In this document: positions 42,601-51,459 of the stretch, piece after piece
Layout: the number at the start of each line of letters is the position of its first letter
Position numbering within the stretch: the first letter of the stretch is position 1
NCBI GenBank assembly: GCA_015069095.1
Contig: SVJH01000007.1
Location: 1-64,000, forward strand
Direction of reading: 5' to 3'
From: Oscillospiraceae bacterium
GTDB lineage: Bacteria; Bacillota; Clostridia; UMGS1810
Length of the DNA: 64,000 nt
Translations under genes and position numbers: made by a program
Notes under the pieces: model-generated
Seen by the model: the letters and a program-made list of their open reading frames with translations, nothing else
Databases searched by the model: none
What the model was told of the DNA's origin: nothing

Positions 42601-43057
42601 AATCACGGACCATCTAAATCATAACTATGGTGCTTGGCTATACTGGTACGGAATCAGAAAAGTATCAAATCTTGGCTCACAAAATAGCGAATCTTTGATT
42701 GACTTTAATGATGAAACAAAAGAAATTGCATTTGCTGATGAATACTATACATTAGGACATTTCTCAAAATTCATTAAGCCTGGTTCAATCCGTGTTGCAT
42801 CATACAGCCAGAATAAAGATATAAATGTTGTTACAACAATAGATGAAACAACTGGAAAAATGGTACTTGTTGTTACAAATAACGGCGAAACAGACGAAAC
42901 AGTTACAATTAAAGGTATGTCAGATGCACAGATCGCTGAACTTTACCGTTCTTCAGAAAACGAAAAACTTACAAGTATTGGAACAAGAACAATTACAAAT
43001 GGTGAAACACAGCTTTTAATTAAAGCTAAATCTATAACAACAATTGTTGAAAAATAA
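39656..43057 (+). CDS. Secreted modular GH30 glycosidase with three CBM-like domains and a stalk domain
   Basis: 1133 residues: signal peptide (1-25); three related beta-sandwich carbohydrate-binding-like domains (about 30-190, 205-370, 385-555), the first two sharing TSEKDHTSGTGKS; a copper-amine-oxidase-N-like stalk (575-685, with IINGRTLVPLRKIFEKLG and ILEGRTMVPVRFIAESLG); and a GH30 catalytic domain (688-1133). Acid/base E863 is in SVQNEPDG and nucleophile E960 in LLQTEKNDG. GH30 enzymes cut beta-glucosyl, beta-1,6-glucan, xylan or related links; the exact subfamily is unclear. It acts outside the cell, perhaps wall-associated through the stalk, and precedes a strong terminator. Confidence 0.88.
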   Translation: MKKFISLLIALAMIMSMFIVTPVFADNTKTMNFDNVTSFEKDKDYIIGGQGYKGTIEATSEKDHTSGTGKSIVMRDRTGSTQRIKFVNAIDSSMLNKKVKVSAYVLSDTETKLAFGVYSATGTKYAFEAYAIKYFNVKADEWTRFELEFDYNDAIANQIGVAQEKEASSSPVAKTIYIDDITIEEVDGTTQVIPETPKTEEKPSAPKYQTETEISLDFDNTTEFVNNVDYLKGGGYNGTPEITSEKDHTSGTGKSVKFAGREKDYYRLKFKDVITPAMKGKTLTLSAWVYTEVDARVSIGAYGDVNTTYASKPIVFKAYDIKANEWTQIYTTYTHNDDIVTQLGIGQENFAGEIAKTIYIDDIKIGTDIEVPKEEIVLKTENLITFDDVSTPAEAKVEVGGGAVLKHFYITDKAAYGIGGKSLLMSERNFTYARAKFMSAFDNLPQEKGTKYHISMMVMVADESPVDSGQFTIGVIDFLGSPGNGKEYDFDKNYNYTIKKGEWTKVERTFTHEGEQVYGVSLDQTGVPGVEHEIISVKDMYVDNVCVKVSDEVPPVQPVLTTEELVNLANLGVQVFIDNQRLIFGSDKTPEIINGRTLVPLRKIFEKLGTSVYWDGATSTVTGKRGNKEIKLTIGDTTAYIDGNPITLDVPAQILEGRTMVPVRFIAESLGCEVGWTEKSKRVDITSPEKVNEINIYADNKYQEIYGFGASANHNAGYIMNSSKEMQEKTMKALFDLNEGIGLNIMRLEVNPFTKGKDKSNLVDEFQITINPAKDVWDMDADTHQIWYANEAEKYNPNMIYLASPWSPPSWMKVNDSVIGKTELPNELAKEHYDDYATYLAKWTKYYTENLGFDIKWVSVQNEPDGSTQYASCEYSDLQMVEVARKVMQKFKDEGIKALVGLPESSTLISTNTYLKQIEKNSPDFLDEMQVILAHSYSYSNTNLDSTNMERFNVPLLQTEKNDGPSVKRVNNNDKLLKYSNEITDHLNHNYGAWLYWYGIRKVSNLGSQNSESLIDFNDETKEIAFADEYYTLGHFSKFIKPGSIRVASYSQNKDINVVTTIDETTGKMVLVVTNNGETDETVTIKGMSDAQIAELYRSSENEKLTSIGTRTITNGETQLLIKAKSITTIVEK

Positions 43058-43070
43058 GAATCAAATAATC

Positions 43071-43108
43071 AAAAATCCCGTAATACGAAAGTATTGCGGG
43101 ATTTTTTT
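43071..43108 (+). terminator. Intrinsic terminator
   Basis: AAAAATCCCGTAATAC-GAAA-GTATTGCGGGATTTTTTT. It ends the GH30 gene and can also serve the convergent DUF378 gene. Confidence 0.88.
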
Positions 43109-43117
43109 AGGGTAATT

Positions 43118-43333
43118 TTATCTTCTTGTGTCAGCAGGTACTTTATCCTTAAATAATATAGTAATAGTCCAAAGTCCTGCAATTCCTACTATTGTGTAAA
43201 TAATTCTTGGGATTAGGCTAAGTTGTCCGCCAAAGAGTGTTCCTATAAGGTCAATTCCAAAAAGTCCGATAGAAGCCCAGTTTAAAGCTCCTACAATAAC
43301 GAGTACAAGTGATAAATTATCAATAGTATTCAT
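43118..43333 (-). CDS. DUF378 small membrane protein
   Basis: 71 residues with two hydrophobic helices and the DUF378 hallmark VGALNWASIGLFGIDLIGTLFG near the start (given here in part as GALNWASIGLFG). The family is common in Firmicutes and of unknown function. An AGGAG lies upstream of the ATG. It follows clpX by 85 bp on the same strand, probably as an independent gene. Confidence 0.88.
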   Translation of the reverse strand: MNTIDNLSLVLVIVGALNWASIGLFGIDLIGTLFGGQLSLIPRIIYTIVGIAGLWTITILFKDKVPADTRR

Positions 43334-43418
43334 ATAATCAAGCTCCTTTTATAAAAAAATTACCCATTTAAAGTATGCACACATTTTTGCATATTTAAAC
43401 AGGTAAATTTTATAAATT

Positions 43419-44678
43419 TTATGAAACTTTTTCTTCTTTCATTTTTCGTCTGTAAGAAACTTTACAAGGCTCGTTATTAGTAACCGATTCTTTTGTAACG
43501 GTACATTTTTTTATTGTATCATCACTTGGAGCATCATACATAATATCAAGCATAACATCTTCCATAATAGATCTTAATCCTCTTGCACCTGTTTTGAGTT
43601 TTAACGCTTTTTCGGCTATTTCGCCAATTGCATCATCGTCAAATTCAAGTTCAATATTATCATACTGCAAAAGTTTTTTGTACTGTTTAACAAGTGAATT
43701 TTTAGGTTCAGTAATAATTCTTACAAGCGCATCTTTATCAAGTAAGTCGAGCGTTGCAACAACAGGAACACGACCGATAAATTCAGGTATAAGACCAAAT
43801 TTAAGTAAATCCTGTGGAACAATTTCTTTTAATAATTCGCCGACATTTTCACTAACACTTTTTGTAGATTCTGTGTTAAAACCTAATTGCTTTTTACCAA
43901 TTCTGTTTCCAATGATTTTTTCTATACCGTCAAATGCACCGCCAACAATAAATAAAATATTAGTTGTATCAATCTGTATAAATTCCTGTTGTGGATGCTT
44001 TCTTCCGCCTTGAGGCGGAACAGATGCAACAGTTCCTTCAAGAATTTTAAGTAGTGCCTGTTGAACGCCTTCGCCGCTTACATCACGTGTAATAGAAGGG
44101 TTTTCGCTTTTTCTTGCAATTTTATCTATTTCGTCAATGTAAATGATACCTTTTTCGGCAGCTTCAATATTGTGGTCTGCTGCCTGAATAAGTTTTAAAA
44201 GGATGTTTTCAACGTCTTCGCCGACATATCCTGCTTCTGTAAGCGATGTAGCATCTGCAATGGCAAACGGCACATCAATTATTTTTGCAAGAGTCTGAGC
44301 AATAAGTGTTTTTCCGCTTCCTGTAGGACCAAGAAGAAGGATATTACTTTTTTGCAGTTCTACATCGTCATCTTTTTTAGTATCGTTTGATTTTATTCTT
44401 TTATAGTGATTGTACACAGCAACAGAAAGCGCTTTTTTTGCATCTTCCTGACCGATAACATATTCATCAAGAATTGCTTTTATTTCTTTTGGTTTAGGTA
44501 AATCTTCAAAATCTGATAAAGTTGCAGTTTCAGCATATGATTTTTTCAAAATGTCGTTACACATTTCAACACAGTTGTTACAAATAAATACTCCCGGACC
44601 TGCAATGATGTCATTTACCTGATCTTCTGTCTTTCCGCAAAACGAGCATCTAAGTTGTTTGTTTTCATCAATAATCAC
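43419..44678 (-). CDS. clpX: ATP-dependent Clp protease ATP-binding subunit ClpX
   Basis: 419 residues: N-terminal zinc-binding domain ([11 protein letters not shown] ... CNNCVEMC), AAA+ domain with Walker A GPTGSGKT, Walker [12 protein letters not shown], pore-loop region [10 protein letters not shown], the ClpP-docking LGF loop (KKQLGF), and the arginine-containing C-terminal domain ([21 protein letters not shown]). It unfolds substrates and feeds them to ClpP. It follows clpP by 13 bp in the conserved tig-clpP-clpX order. Confidence 0.98.
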   Translation of the reverse strand: MIIDENKQLRCSFCGKTEDQVNDIIAGPGVFICNNCVEMCNDILKKSYAETATLSDFEDLPKPKEIKAILDEYVIGQEDAKKALSVAVYNHYKRIKSNDTKKDDDVELQKSNILLLGPTGSGKTLIAQTLAKIIDVPFAIADATSLTEAGYVGEDVENILLKLIQAADHNIEAAEKGIIYIDEIDKIARKSENPSITRDVSGEGVQQALLKILEGTVASVPPQGGRKHPQQEFIQIDTTNILFIVGGAFDGIEKIIGNRIGKKQLGFNTESTKSVSENVGELLKEIVPQDLLKFGLIPEFIGRVPVVATLDLLDKDALVRIITEPKNSLVKQYKKLLQYDNIELEFDDDAIGEIAEKALKLKTGARGLRSIMEDVMLDIMYDAPSDDTIKKCTVTKESVTNNEPCKVSYRRKMKEEKVS

Positions 44679-44691
44679 TAAAACACCTCAT

Positions 44692-45276
44692 TTATTTTTT
44701 GCTAACAATTACTTTATCAACAAGACCATATTCCATAGCTTCGTTTGCTGTCATAAAGTTATCTCTGTCTGTATCTTTTTCGATAACTTCAAGTGGTTTT
44801 CCTGTTCTTTCACTTAAAATTTCATTAAGTGTCTGTTTGATTTTTATAATTCGGTCAGCGTGGATTTTAATATCTGTTGCTTGACCTTGCATACCTCCAA
44901 GAGGCTGATGTATCATAATTTCACTGTTTGGAAGTGCAAATCTTTTTCCTTTTGCACCGGCAGCAAGTAAAAATGCGCCCATAGAAGCTGCCATACCGAT
45001 ACAAATTGTAGAAACATCACATTTAATATACTGCATTGTATCGTATATTGCCATTCCGGCTGTGATTGAGCCACCGGGACTGTTAATGTATAAATTTATA
45101 TCTTTAGTAGGGTCTTCTGCTTCTAAAAACAACATCTGCGCAACTACTAAACTTGCAGTTACATCGTTAACTTCGTCAGCAAGAAAGATAATTCTGTCTT
45201 TTAAAAGTCTTGAATAAATGTCGTAAGATCTTTCTCCGCGACTTGTCTGTTCAACAACCATAGGTACTAAACTCAT
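44692..45276 (-). CDS. clpP: ATP-dependent Clp protease proteolytic subunit ClpP
   Basis: 194 residues with the catalytic serine in [14 protein letters not shown], the histidine in [10 protein letters not shown] and the aspartate in DTDRDNFM. ClpP forms the barrel-shaped peptidase that works with ClpX. Its ATG follows AAGGAGG. It lies between tig and clpX on the minus strand, probably one operon. Confidence 0.98.
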   Translation of the reverse strand: MSLVPMVVEQTSRGERSYDIYSRLLKDRIIFLADEVNDVTASLVVAQMLFLEAEDPTKDINLYINSPGGSITAGMAIYDTMQYIKCDVSTICIGMAASMGAFLLAAGAKGKRFALPNSEIMIHQPLGGMQGQATDIKIHADRIIKIKQTLNEILSERTGKPLEVIEKDTDRDNFMTANEAMEYGLVDKVIVSKK

Positions 45277-45344
45277 TTTAATTTCCTCCTTGTAAATTGT
45301 AAATGAGCCATCTTAAACAAATTAAGACAGCTCAGAACAATTTA

Positions 45345-46634
45345 TTATTTTATTTTTGCATTTTCGACAAGAAACTCAATTGTTTTTCTTGTGATAATTT
45401 CTGCTTCTAAAGATTTTTTGTCTTCATCACGGAACATTTTTTTGATTTTGTCAAGTTCCATACCATACATATCAGCCATTTTTTTCATTTCAGCTTCAAC
45501 GTCTTTTGCAGTAGAAGTGATTTTTTCATTTTTTGCTACTGCTTCAAGAGCAAGCTGTGTTTTAACCTGGCTAAGTGCCTGATCTTTAAACTGTTCTTTG
45601 AAAGCATCAAGTGTGCTTGATGTCATTTCAACGTATTTCTGAAGACTCATACCTTGCATCTGAAGTCTGTAATCGAAATCCTGAGCAATATTGTCAAGTT
45701 GTGTTTTAATCATACATTCAGGAATTTCAACTTCAATACCTTCAACAAGTTTTTCAACTAATTTATTTTCAAGTTCTGCTTTTGCTTTATCTTCATTTGA
45801 TTTATCAAGTTTTGCCTTAATGTCAGCTTTGTATTCATCAACTGTATCAAATTCACTGATATCTTTGATAAAATCATCGTTGATTTCAGGAAGTTGTTTT
45901 TCTTTGATTTCTTTAACTGTTACTTTAAATAGGGCAGGTTTGCCTTTTAGTTCTTCTGAATGATATTCTTCAGGGAAAGTAACGTTAACGTCGATTTCTT
46001 CGTTAAGTTTTGCACCAACGATTTGTTCTTCAAATCCAGGAATGAATGTACCGCTTCCGATTTCAAGGCTGTAATCTGTGCCTTTTCCACCTTCAAAAGC
46101 AACACCGTCAACAAAACCTTCAAAGTCAATAACAGTCATATCGCCGTTTTTAACTTCTCTGTCTTCAACAGTAATAATTCTTGCATTCTGCTCTTGTGCT
46201 TTTTTTAGTTCAGCATCAATATCTTCGTCTTTTGTTTCGTAAGAAACTTTTTCAACTTCAATACCTTTGTATTCGCCAAGTTCAACTTCAGGTTTAACTG
46301 TAACAGTTGCTGTGTAAACAAAAGAACCGTTTTCTTCGTCGATTTTTTCTACATCGATTTCAGGCATATCAACAGGGTTTATACCTGATCTGTCAAGTGC
46401 GATAGGATATGTATCCTGACAAACAAAGTTAATAGCATCTTCATAGAATACTTCTTTGCCGTAGTACTGTTCAATTACTTTTCTTGGAGCTTTACCTTTT
46501 CTAAAGCCTGGTAGATTGATTTGTTTAACAATTTTGCGATATGCTTTTTCAATACCTTTTTGGAATGTTTCGCTATCAACAGAAATTGTTAATTTCATAA
46601 CATTTTTTTCTACTTGTTTTTTTGTTACTCTCAT
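45345..46634 (-). CDS. tig: Trigger factor, ribosome-associated chaperone and prolyl isomerase
   Basis: About 429 residues: N-terminal ribosome-binding domain with the signature LPGFRKGKAPRKVIEQYYG, FKBP-type prolyl isomerase domain (about 150-245, VIDFEGFVDGVAFEGG ... GSGTFIPGFEEQIVG) and a helical C-terminal chaperone domain. The ATG at 46634 follows AGAGGAGA and gives the usual beginning MRVTKKQVEKNVMKL; a longer frame from 46685 lacks a ribosome-binding site. It binds nascent chains at the ribosome exit. First of tig-clpP-clpX. Confidence 0.97.
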   Translation of the reverse strand: MRVTKKQVEKNVMKLTISVDSETFQKGIEKAYRKIVKQINLPGFRKGKAPRKVIEQYYGKEVFYEDAINFVCQDTYPIALDRSGINPVDMPEIDVEKIDEENGSFVYTATVTVKPEVELGEYKGIEVEKVSYETKDEDIDAELKKAQEQNARIITVEDREVKNGDMTVIDFEGFVDGVAFEGGKGTDYSLEIGSGTFIPGFEEQIVGAKLNEEIDVNVTFPEEYHSEELKGKPALFKVTVKEIKEKQLPEINDDFIKDISEFDTVDEYKADIKAKLDKSNEDKAKAELENKLVEKLVEGIEVEIPECMIKTQLDNIAQDFDYRLQMQGMSLQKYVEMTSSTLDAFKEQFKDQALSQVKTQLALEAVAKNEKITSTAKDVEAEMKKMADMYGMELDKIKKMFRDEDKKSLEAEIITRKTIEFLVENAKIK

Positions 46635-46773
46635 GATATTTATCTCCTCTGTATAAAATATTAAAGAATATAAATTTAAGTTCAATATATTATAGCAAAC
46701 TTTATTCTAAAATGCTACTGTTTTTTGAAAAAATATACAAATTATACAAAAAACACACCAAAATTACTGTAAT

Positions 46774-47478
46774 TTAGGTGATTTTATATGGCATAAATTC
46801 CATAAAATCAGCAGAAACGAGTTTGTACATAACATTATCGATTGTTCCTTCAAAAGAATTTTTAGATGCTTTTGAGTGAAGATGACCATAGAAACATTTT
46901 GTAACGTTGTAATTTTTGAAAATATTTTTATAATCTTCATTTATTTTTAAATCTTTTGTAACGGGCGGATAATGAAGAAATACAAAAGTTTTTTTCGCAT
47001 TTAAATCTTTAGAACTTTCAAGCGAAAGTTTTAATCTTTCAAGCTCTCTTAAATAAATCTTTTCATCATCTTTTGTAAAGTTAGAATATGATGGGTCTAT
47101 CCAGCCTCTTGCACCGCATATAGCGATATCTTCTTCTAAAAAAGACGTGTTGTGTAAAAAAGAAATAGTGGAAAAATTATTTTCTAAAATGTACTTTTTA
47201 AGTTTTGTAAGACTTTCCCACCAATAGTCGTGATTTCCTTTAAGAATAATTTTTTTGCCGTTTAAAGACTCAATAAATGAAAAATCGTCAAAACACTCAT
47301 CAATATATGTTGCCCACGAAATATCTCCGCCTATAACAACAATATCTTCTTTTTTTACTGTGCTTTGCCAGTTTTCTTTAAGTCTTTCCATGTAGTTTTG
47401 CCAATTATATCCAAAAATATCCATTGGTTTATCAATGCTTAGTGATAAATGTAAATCCGAAATTGTATATATGCTCAT
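46774..47478 (-). CDS. Metallophosphoesterase
   Basis: 234 residues with the calcineurin-like metal-binding motifs in order: DLHLS (8-12), GGDISWA, GNHDYWW, LHYPPV and GHLHSKA. It hydrolyses a phosphoester of unknown identity in the cytosol. The gene is alone between tig and comEC, divergent from comEC with 105 bp between them. The family is common in Clostridia, with no established physiological role that I know of. Confidence 0.9.
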   Translation of the reverse strand: MSIYTISDLHLSLSIDKPMDIFGYNWQNYMERLKENWQSTVKKEDIVVIGGDISWATYIDECFDDFSFIESLNGKKIILKGNHDYWWESLTKLKKYILENNFSTISFLHNTSFLEEDIAICGARGWIDPSYSNFTKDDEKIYLRELERLKLSLESSKDLNAKKTFVFLHYPPVTKDLKINEDYKNIFKNYNVTKCFYGHLHSKASKNSFEGTIDNVMYKLVSADFMEFMPYKIT

Positions 47479-47505
47479 TTTCCACCGCCTTTGCCAAAAT
47501 AATAA

Positions 47506-47534
47506 TTGAATATACCAAAATTATGTGTTACAAT
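47506..47534 (+). promoter_or_regulatory. Sigma-A promoter of comEC-holA
   Basis: TTGAAT (47506-47511), 17 bp, TACAAT (47529-47534), about 50 bp before the comEC ATG. Confidence 0.65.
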
Positions 47535-47583
47535 ATTATATAGTATAACTGAAATTTAATTTTTGTCAAGTGAAGTAAAGAAT

Positions 47584-49902
47584 ATGAGAAAGTATTTATT
47601 TTGTTTTTTGATATCATATGTGCTGGGCATTTTAAGTACATCTTTTTTTGAAGTTTATAGTATATTTATAACTTTGTTGATTTGCGCAGTTATGACACTC
47701 GTTCTTGTGTTTTTATTAAAAGCCAATAAAAAAACTATTATATGCCTTATTTCTTATGTTTTGGGTATAATTATCCCTTTTACATCTGCTTATTTTGTAA
47801 CTAAACCCTACAATGAATATTTTGATAAAGAAAGTACAATTACATGCTGTATTTTATCATATCCTTCTGTATATGATGGTTACACAAGATATGATGCGCA
47901 GATTATTAAAGACGGTAAAAGATGCACAGGAGAAATATCACTTTATATATCCAATTACATAGGTAACGACTTGTTAGATTACGGCGATGTAATTTCAGTA
48001 AAAAATGCTAAACTTAAGCATTATACAAAGGACAATAAAACAACTTCAGTAAACGGAAAATATGCATCACTTTCGACTAAAGATTATAATGTCAGCATAA
48101 TCCAAAAAAATTCCTTAACAGGAATTAAAAAACACATATTTAAACTAAGAGATGCGATAACAAAGAATTGCGATTTGTATTTTAATGAGGAAGTATCGGG
48201 ATTTTTAAAAGCGATTACAGTAGGAGATAAAAGCAGTCTTTCTGATAAAGTTAACGATGATTTTAAAACATCAGGACTTTCACATCTTATTGCAATATCA
48301 GGATTTCATCTAAGTGTGATTGTCGCGTTTATTACATATTTGTTTGAAGGAATGAAAAAATCAAAAAGGCGCATTTTTGATTTTGTTGCAACAGTTTCTA
48401 TTTGCACACTTATGATTATAATAACCGGTGTTTCTCTGTCTGTGTTAAGAGCATCTATAATGCTGATACTGGCAAGTTTTTCAAAACTCTGCTTTAGAGA
48501 ATACGACAGTAAAACGTCAATTTTGGTTGCAGGCGGAGTTATAGTCTTAATAAATCCGTTTTCTATATTTGATGTCGGATTTTTATTAAGTTATTTTGCA
48601 ACGTTCGGTATTGTTTTTTTATCGCCGACAATAAGCAAATGGCTAAATTCAAAAATAAAAAGCAAATACCTGTCGGATTCTGTTTCAATTACTTTATCTG
48701 CGCAGATAATGATTTTTCCGATTTTGGCAATTGCATTTAACACACTTCAAATATTTTCGTTTGCTCTAAATCTTTTAGTTGTGCCGGTATTTAGTCTGCT
48801 TTATTTGTTTGTACTTACATTTATTGTAATTTCATTTATTATGCCACATTTTTTAACGGCAGTGGTTGGAATGAACTACATTTTAACAAAAGTAATATTT
48901 TTTATTGCATCTTTTGGTGCAAAACTGCCATTTTCAAGTATTGATGTAACAGGAGCGTATTTTGTTATGGATATGTTAATGATTGCTGCAATTATTTTGT
49001 CATCTTTGGTGTTTTTTAAAACAAAAAAGAAAATCGAAAAAATAGTTTCAATAATTTTAGTAATTGCACTTGCAATTTCTGTATTTTTTATAAAAAGAGG
49101 AGAAAATCTTCTTCCCAATACAAATGTTTCGACAAATTTAAAAGTATCATTTTTAGATGTAGGGCAGGGAGATTGTGCACTTATTCAGGCTGGCACAAAA
49201 ACTGTTCTTATAGATGGCGGAAGCTCATCAATAGAGGATATAGGAAAGAAAAAGATTAAACCTTATCTTTTAAGCAGTGGAGTTAAAAAACTTGACTATA
49301 TTATAGTTTCTCACTATCACGATGACCATTACTCGGGTGTTCCATATCTTCTTGATAACTTTGATGTAGGAGTGCTTGTGCTTTCGGGAGCGTCAAATTC
49401 CGAGGATTATAAAGAAAAAGAACTTTTAGAGAATTCTGCTAAAAGAAATAATGTTCCAATTTATTATTTCTTTAAAGATGATGCAATAAAACTTAATGAT
49501 GAAACTGTTTTAAAAGTATATTCTCCGCTTAGGGGCATAACATATTCATCAAATGATGAATCACTTGTTATTAAACTTGAAAATCCTGCTGCATCGTTTT
49601 TATTTACGGGAGATATAGAAAAAAGCGGCGAAAACAAACTTAAAAGTGCGAATTTAAAAACAGATGTTTTAAAAGTTGCTCATCATGGGTCGGATTCATC
49701 ATCGACTGAGAATTTTTTAAACAATGCAAACCCTAAATATGCAGTAATAAGTTGTGGAAAAAACAATATGTATGGACATCCTCATAAAGAGGTTACTGAC
49801 AGGCTTAAAAAGAGAAAAATCAAGTATTTTAGGACTGATGAAGCCGGCGATATTGTTTTTACACTGGATGATAACGGAAAACTTTATGTTAATCAGGAGT
49901 AG
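47584..49902 (+). CDS. comEC: ComEC/Rec2 DNA-uptake channel
   Basis: About 772 residues in three parts: an N-terminal OB-like domain between membrane helices (DUF4131, 25-170), a multi-helix Competence domain (about 200-480; SGLSHLIAISGFHLSVI, TGVSLSVLRASIMLI) and a C-terminal metallo-beta-lactamase-like domain (about 515-772; FLDVGQGDCALI, SHYHDDHYSG, VAHHGSDSSS). ComEC carries transforming single-stranded DNA across the membrane. No other competence gene is in the window. The ATG at 47584 is used rather than an upstream TTG. holA follows 3 bp downstream, a very common pairing. Confidence 0.93.
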   Translation: MRKYLFCFLISYVLGILSTSFFEVYSIFITLLICAVMTLVLVFLLKANKKTIICLISYVLGIIIPFTSAYFVTKPYNEYFDKESTITCCILSYPSVYDGYTRYDAQIIKDGKRCTGEISLYISNYIGNDLLDYGDVISVKNAKLKHYTKDNKTTSVNGKYASLSTKDYNVSIIQKNSLTGIKKHIFKLRDAITKNCDLYFNEEVSGFLKAITVGDKSSLSDKVNDDFKTSGLSHLIAISGFHLSVIVAFITYLFEGMKKSKRRIFDFVATVSICTLMIIITGVSLSVLRASIMLILASFSKLCFREYDSKTSILVAGGVIVLINPFSIFDVGFLLSYFATFGIVFLSPTISKWLNSKIKSKYLSDSVSITLSAQIMIFPILAIAFNTLQIFSFALNLLVVPVFSLLYLFVLTFIVISFIMPHFLTAVVGMNYILTKVIFFIASFGAKLPFSSIDVTGAYFVMDMLMIAAIILSSLVFFKTKKKIEKIVSIILVIALAISVFFIKRGENLLPNTNVSTNLKVSFLDVGQGDCALIQAGTKTVLIDGGSSSIEDIGKKKIKPYLLSSGVKKLDYIIVSHYHDDHYSGVPYLLDNFDVGVLVLSGASNSEDYKEKELLENSAKRNNVPIYYFFKDDAIKLNDETVLKVYSPLRGITYSSNDESLVIKLENPAASFLFTGDIEKSGENKLKSANLKTDVLKVAHHGSDSSSTENFLNNANPKYAVISCGKNNMYGHPHKEVTDRLKKRKIKYFRTDEAGDIVFTLDDNGKLYVNQE

Positions 49903-49905
49903 CAA

Positions 49906-50892
49906 ATGAAAGAGATTCAAAATCATATTAAAGAAAAAAACTTTAAAAATTTTTATTTATTTACAGGGTGCGAACAGTATCTTAAAGATTATTATGCAAA
50001 AAGGATAGTTGAAGAAAACATTATGGATATAAACGATAGTTTTAACTATCTTAAAATGCTTTCTGATATAGACTACAAAGCACTTTTAAACTTTGTAACA
50101 AGTCCGCCTGTATTTTCAGATAAAAAAGTTCTTGTAGTAAAAAACAGCGGTATTTTTAAAAGCATAAAAGAAGATGCAAAAAAAATATGGCTTGATGTTT
50201 TTGAAAATGTAAATCCAGATTTAATTATAATTTTTTCTGAAAATGATATTGATAAAAGGGGAGTTTTGTACAAAAAAATTACATCTTTAGCAAAATGCGC
50301 AGAATTTGACAAACAAAAAGACACAGAACTTAAAAAATGGATTTTAAAAATAAGCGCAAGTTATAAAATAAAAATAGATGATGATGCTATAGAATTTTTA
50401 ATTTCAATATGCTTAAACGATATGACAAATATTTTAAATGAATTTACAAAACTTGCAAATTACAAGAAAAAAGAAGGCGTTATAACTTTAAAAGACGTTG
50501 AACTAAATGTAAGCAAAAATATCGAAAATCGAGTTTTTGATATGATTGATATGCTTACAAAAGGTGAATTTAAAAAATCGTATGAAATGTTTTGCGATTT
50601 AAAAACATTAAATGAACCGCCCGAGAGAATACTTGCGAATATCTGTGCAGAATATCTTAAAATAAGAAGAACAAAACTTATGTACGAAAAGGAAGATAAA
50701 AATACAATTGCAGGTAAAATAAAAGTACCGCCGTTTTTTGTGGGTAAATATATTGAAAAAGCAAAAAAAATTAAGATAGAAAAACTTGATGAAATGGTAT
50801 TTTTGTGTCAGCAAACAGATTATTTTATAAAAAACGGAATAAAAGAAAAATGGGATGCGATAGAAAATATACTTATTCAATCACAAATATAA
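49906..50892 (+). CDS. holA: DNA polymerase III delta subunit
   Basis: 328 residues with the AAA+-like fold of the clamp-loader delta subunit: NFYLFTGCEQYLKDYY, VTSPPVFSDKKVLVVKNSG, DMTNILNEFTKLANYK, and RVFDMIDMLTKGEFKKSYEMF. It lacks an active ATPase site, as is normal for delta. It opens the beta sliding clamp for loading. It is co-transcribed with comEC. rpsT, often the next gene in Firmicutes, is absent and replaced by two micro-genes. Confidence 0.92.
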   Translation: MKEIQNHIKEKNFKNFYLFTGCEQYLKDYYAKRIVEENIMDINDSFNYLKMLSDIDYKALLNFVTSPPVFSDKKVLVVKNSGIFKSIKEDAKKIWLDVFENVNPDLIIIFSENDIDKRGVLYKKITSLAKCAEFDKQKDTELKKWILKISASYKIKIDDDAIEFLISICLNDMTNILNEFTKLANYKKKEGVITLKDVELNVSKNIENRVFDMIDMLTKGEFKKSYEMFCDLKTLNEPPERILANICAEYLKIRRTKLMYEKEDKNTIAGKIKVPPFFVGKYIEKAKKIKIEKLDEMVFLCQQTDYFIKNGIKEKWDAIENILIQSQI

Positions 50893-50938
50893 TTAAAATT
50901 CATATAATACATTATCAAGTAAAAAAGGTGTGATAATT

Positions 50939-51103
50939 GTGTTTCCAAGATTAAGATGCGTAAAAACGATAGTATTTTCGTGTTTCTTTTTTCTTCTTGG
51001 TGTATTTTTTACATACCTTTTGCCGACATTTTTAACTGTAGTAATTATTGTTGCAGATATTTTTGTACTATGTTGGTGTTTCTGTAAACTTTTCAGGTTT
51101 TAA
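50939..51103 (+). CDS. 54-residue membrane microprotein upstream of spoVM-like gene
   Basis: A GTG start after AAAGGTG opens a 54-codon frame that encodes a mostly hydrophobic peptide with two close membrane segments (KTIVFSCFFFLLGVFFTYLL and TFLTVVIIVADIFVLCWCFC) and basic ends. Its stop TAA overlaps the AAGGAG ribosome-binding site of the following SpoVM-like gene, so the two are probably one sporulation transcript. I do not recognise the family. Confidence 0.55.
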   Translation: MFPRLRCVKTIVFSCFFFLLGVFFTYLLPTFLTVVIIVADIFVLCWCFCKLFRF

Positions 51104-51117
51104 GGAGAGTGTATTAT

Positions 51118-51192
51118 ATGAAGGTAGTTGTTTTTAAAGCTTCAAAACTTTGGAGCAAACTGCTAAAGAGTATTTTTAAGATGAATACATAA
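51118..51192 (+). CDS. spoVM: SpoVM-like 24-residue spore-coat anchoring peptide
   Basis: An ATG 10 nt after AAGGAG encodes a 24-residue peptide starting MKVVVFKASKLWSKLLKS and ending FKMNT. SpoVM of B. subtilis (26 residues) begins MKFYTIKLPKFLGGIVRA: both share MK at the start, K7, K10, an amphipathic helix and a basic residue at 17. SpoVM binds the convex forespore membrane and places SpoIVA. In B. subtilis spoVM lies next to rpmB, as here (rpmB follows, convergent). The Pro9 of the model protein is Ser here. Similarity is short, so synteny carries much of the weight. Confidence 0.7.
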   Translation: MKVVVFKASKLWSKLLKSIFKMNT

Positions 51193-51193
51193 T

Positions 51194-51225
51194 AAAAAGA
51201 GGCATTTTCAAAAATGCCTCTTTTT
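51194..51225. terminator. Bidirectional terminator
   Basis: AAAAAGAGGCATTTT-CAA-AAATGCCTCTTTTT between the SpoVM-like gene and rpmB. Confidence 0.85.
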
Positions 51226-51270
51226 ATTATTAGAATAAGTTCGAACTTTTAAAATTTTATATCTTTTAAA

Positions 51271-51459
51271 TTAGATAGCGCGTGTCACTTTATCAGAACG
51301 CAAGCAACGTGAGCATACATTGATTTTTTTAGGAGTACCGTTAACAAGTGCTCTAATGCTTCTAACGTTAGCTTTCCAAGTTCTGTTTGATCTTCTGTGT
51401 GAGTGACTTACTTTAATTCCAAAAGTAGTTCCTTTTCCGCAGATTTCGCATTTTGCCAT
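51271..51459 (-). CDS. rpmB: 50S ribosomal protein L28
   Basis: 62 residues, basic, with the two CxxC pairs of the zinc-binding form (CEICGKG and CSRCLRSDKV) and the family core GIKVSHSHRRSNRTWKANV. It is a large-subunit ribosomal protein. It is a single gene, convergent with the SpoVM-like micro-gene, with a GGAGG site upstream. Confidence 0.97.
   Translation of the reverse strand: MAKCEICGKGTTFGIKVSHSHRRSNRTWKANVRSIRALVNGTPKKINVCSRCLRSDKVTRAI

Noticed and set aside
43594-44013. 139-codon antisense frame in clpX
   Set aside because: Ser/Leu-rich reverse translation of a conserved gene, no start signal.
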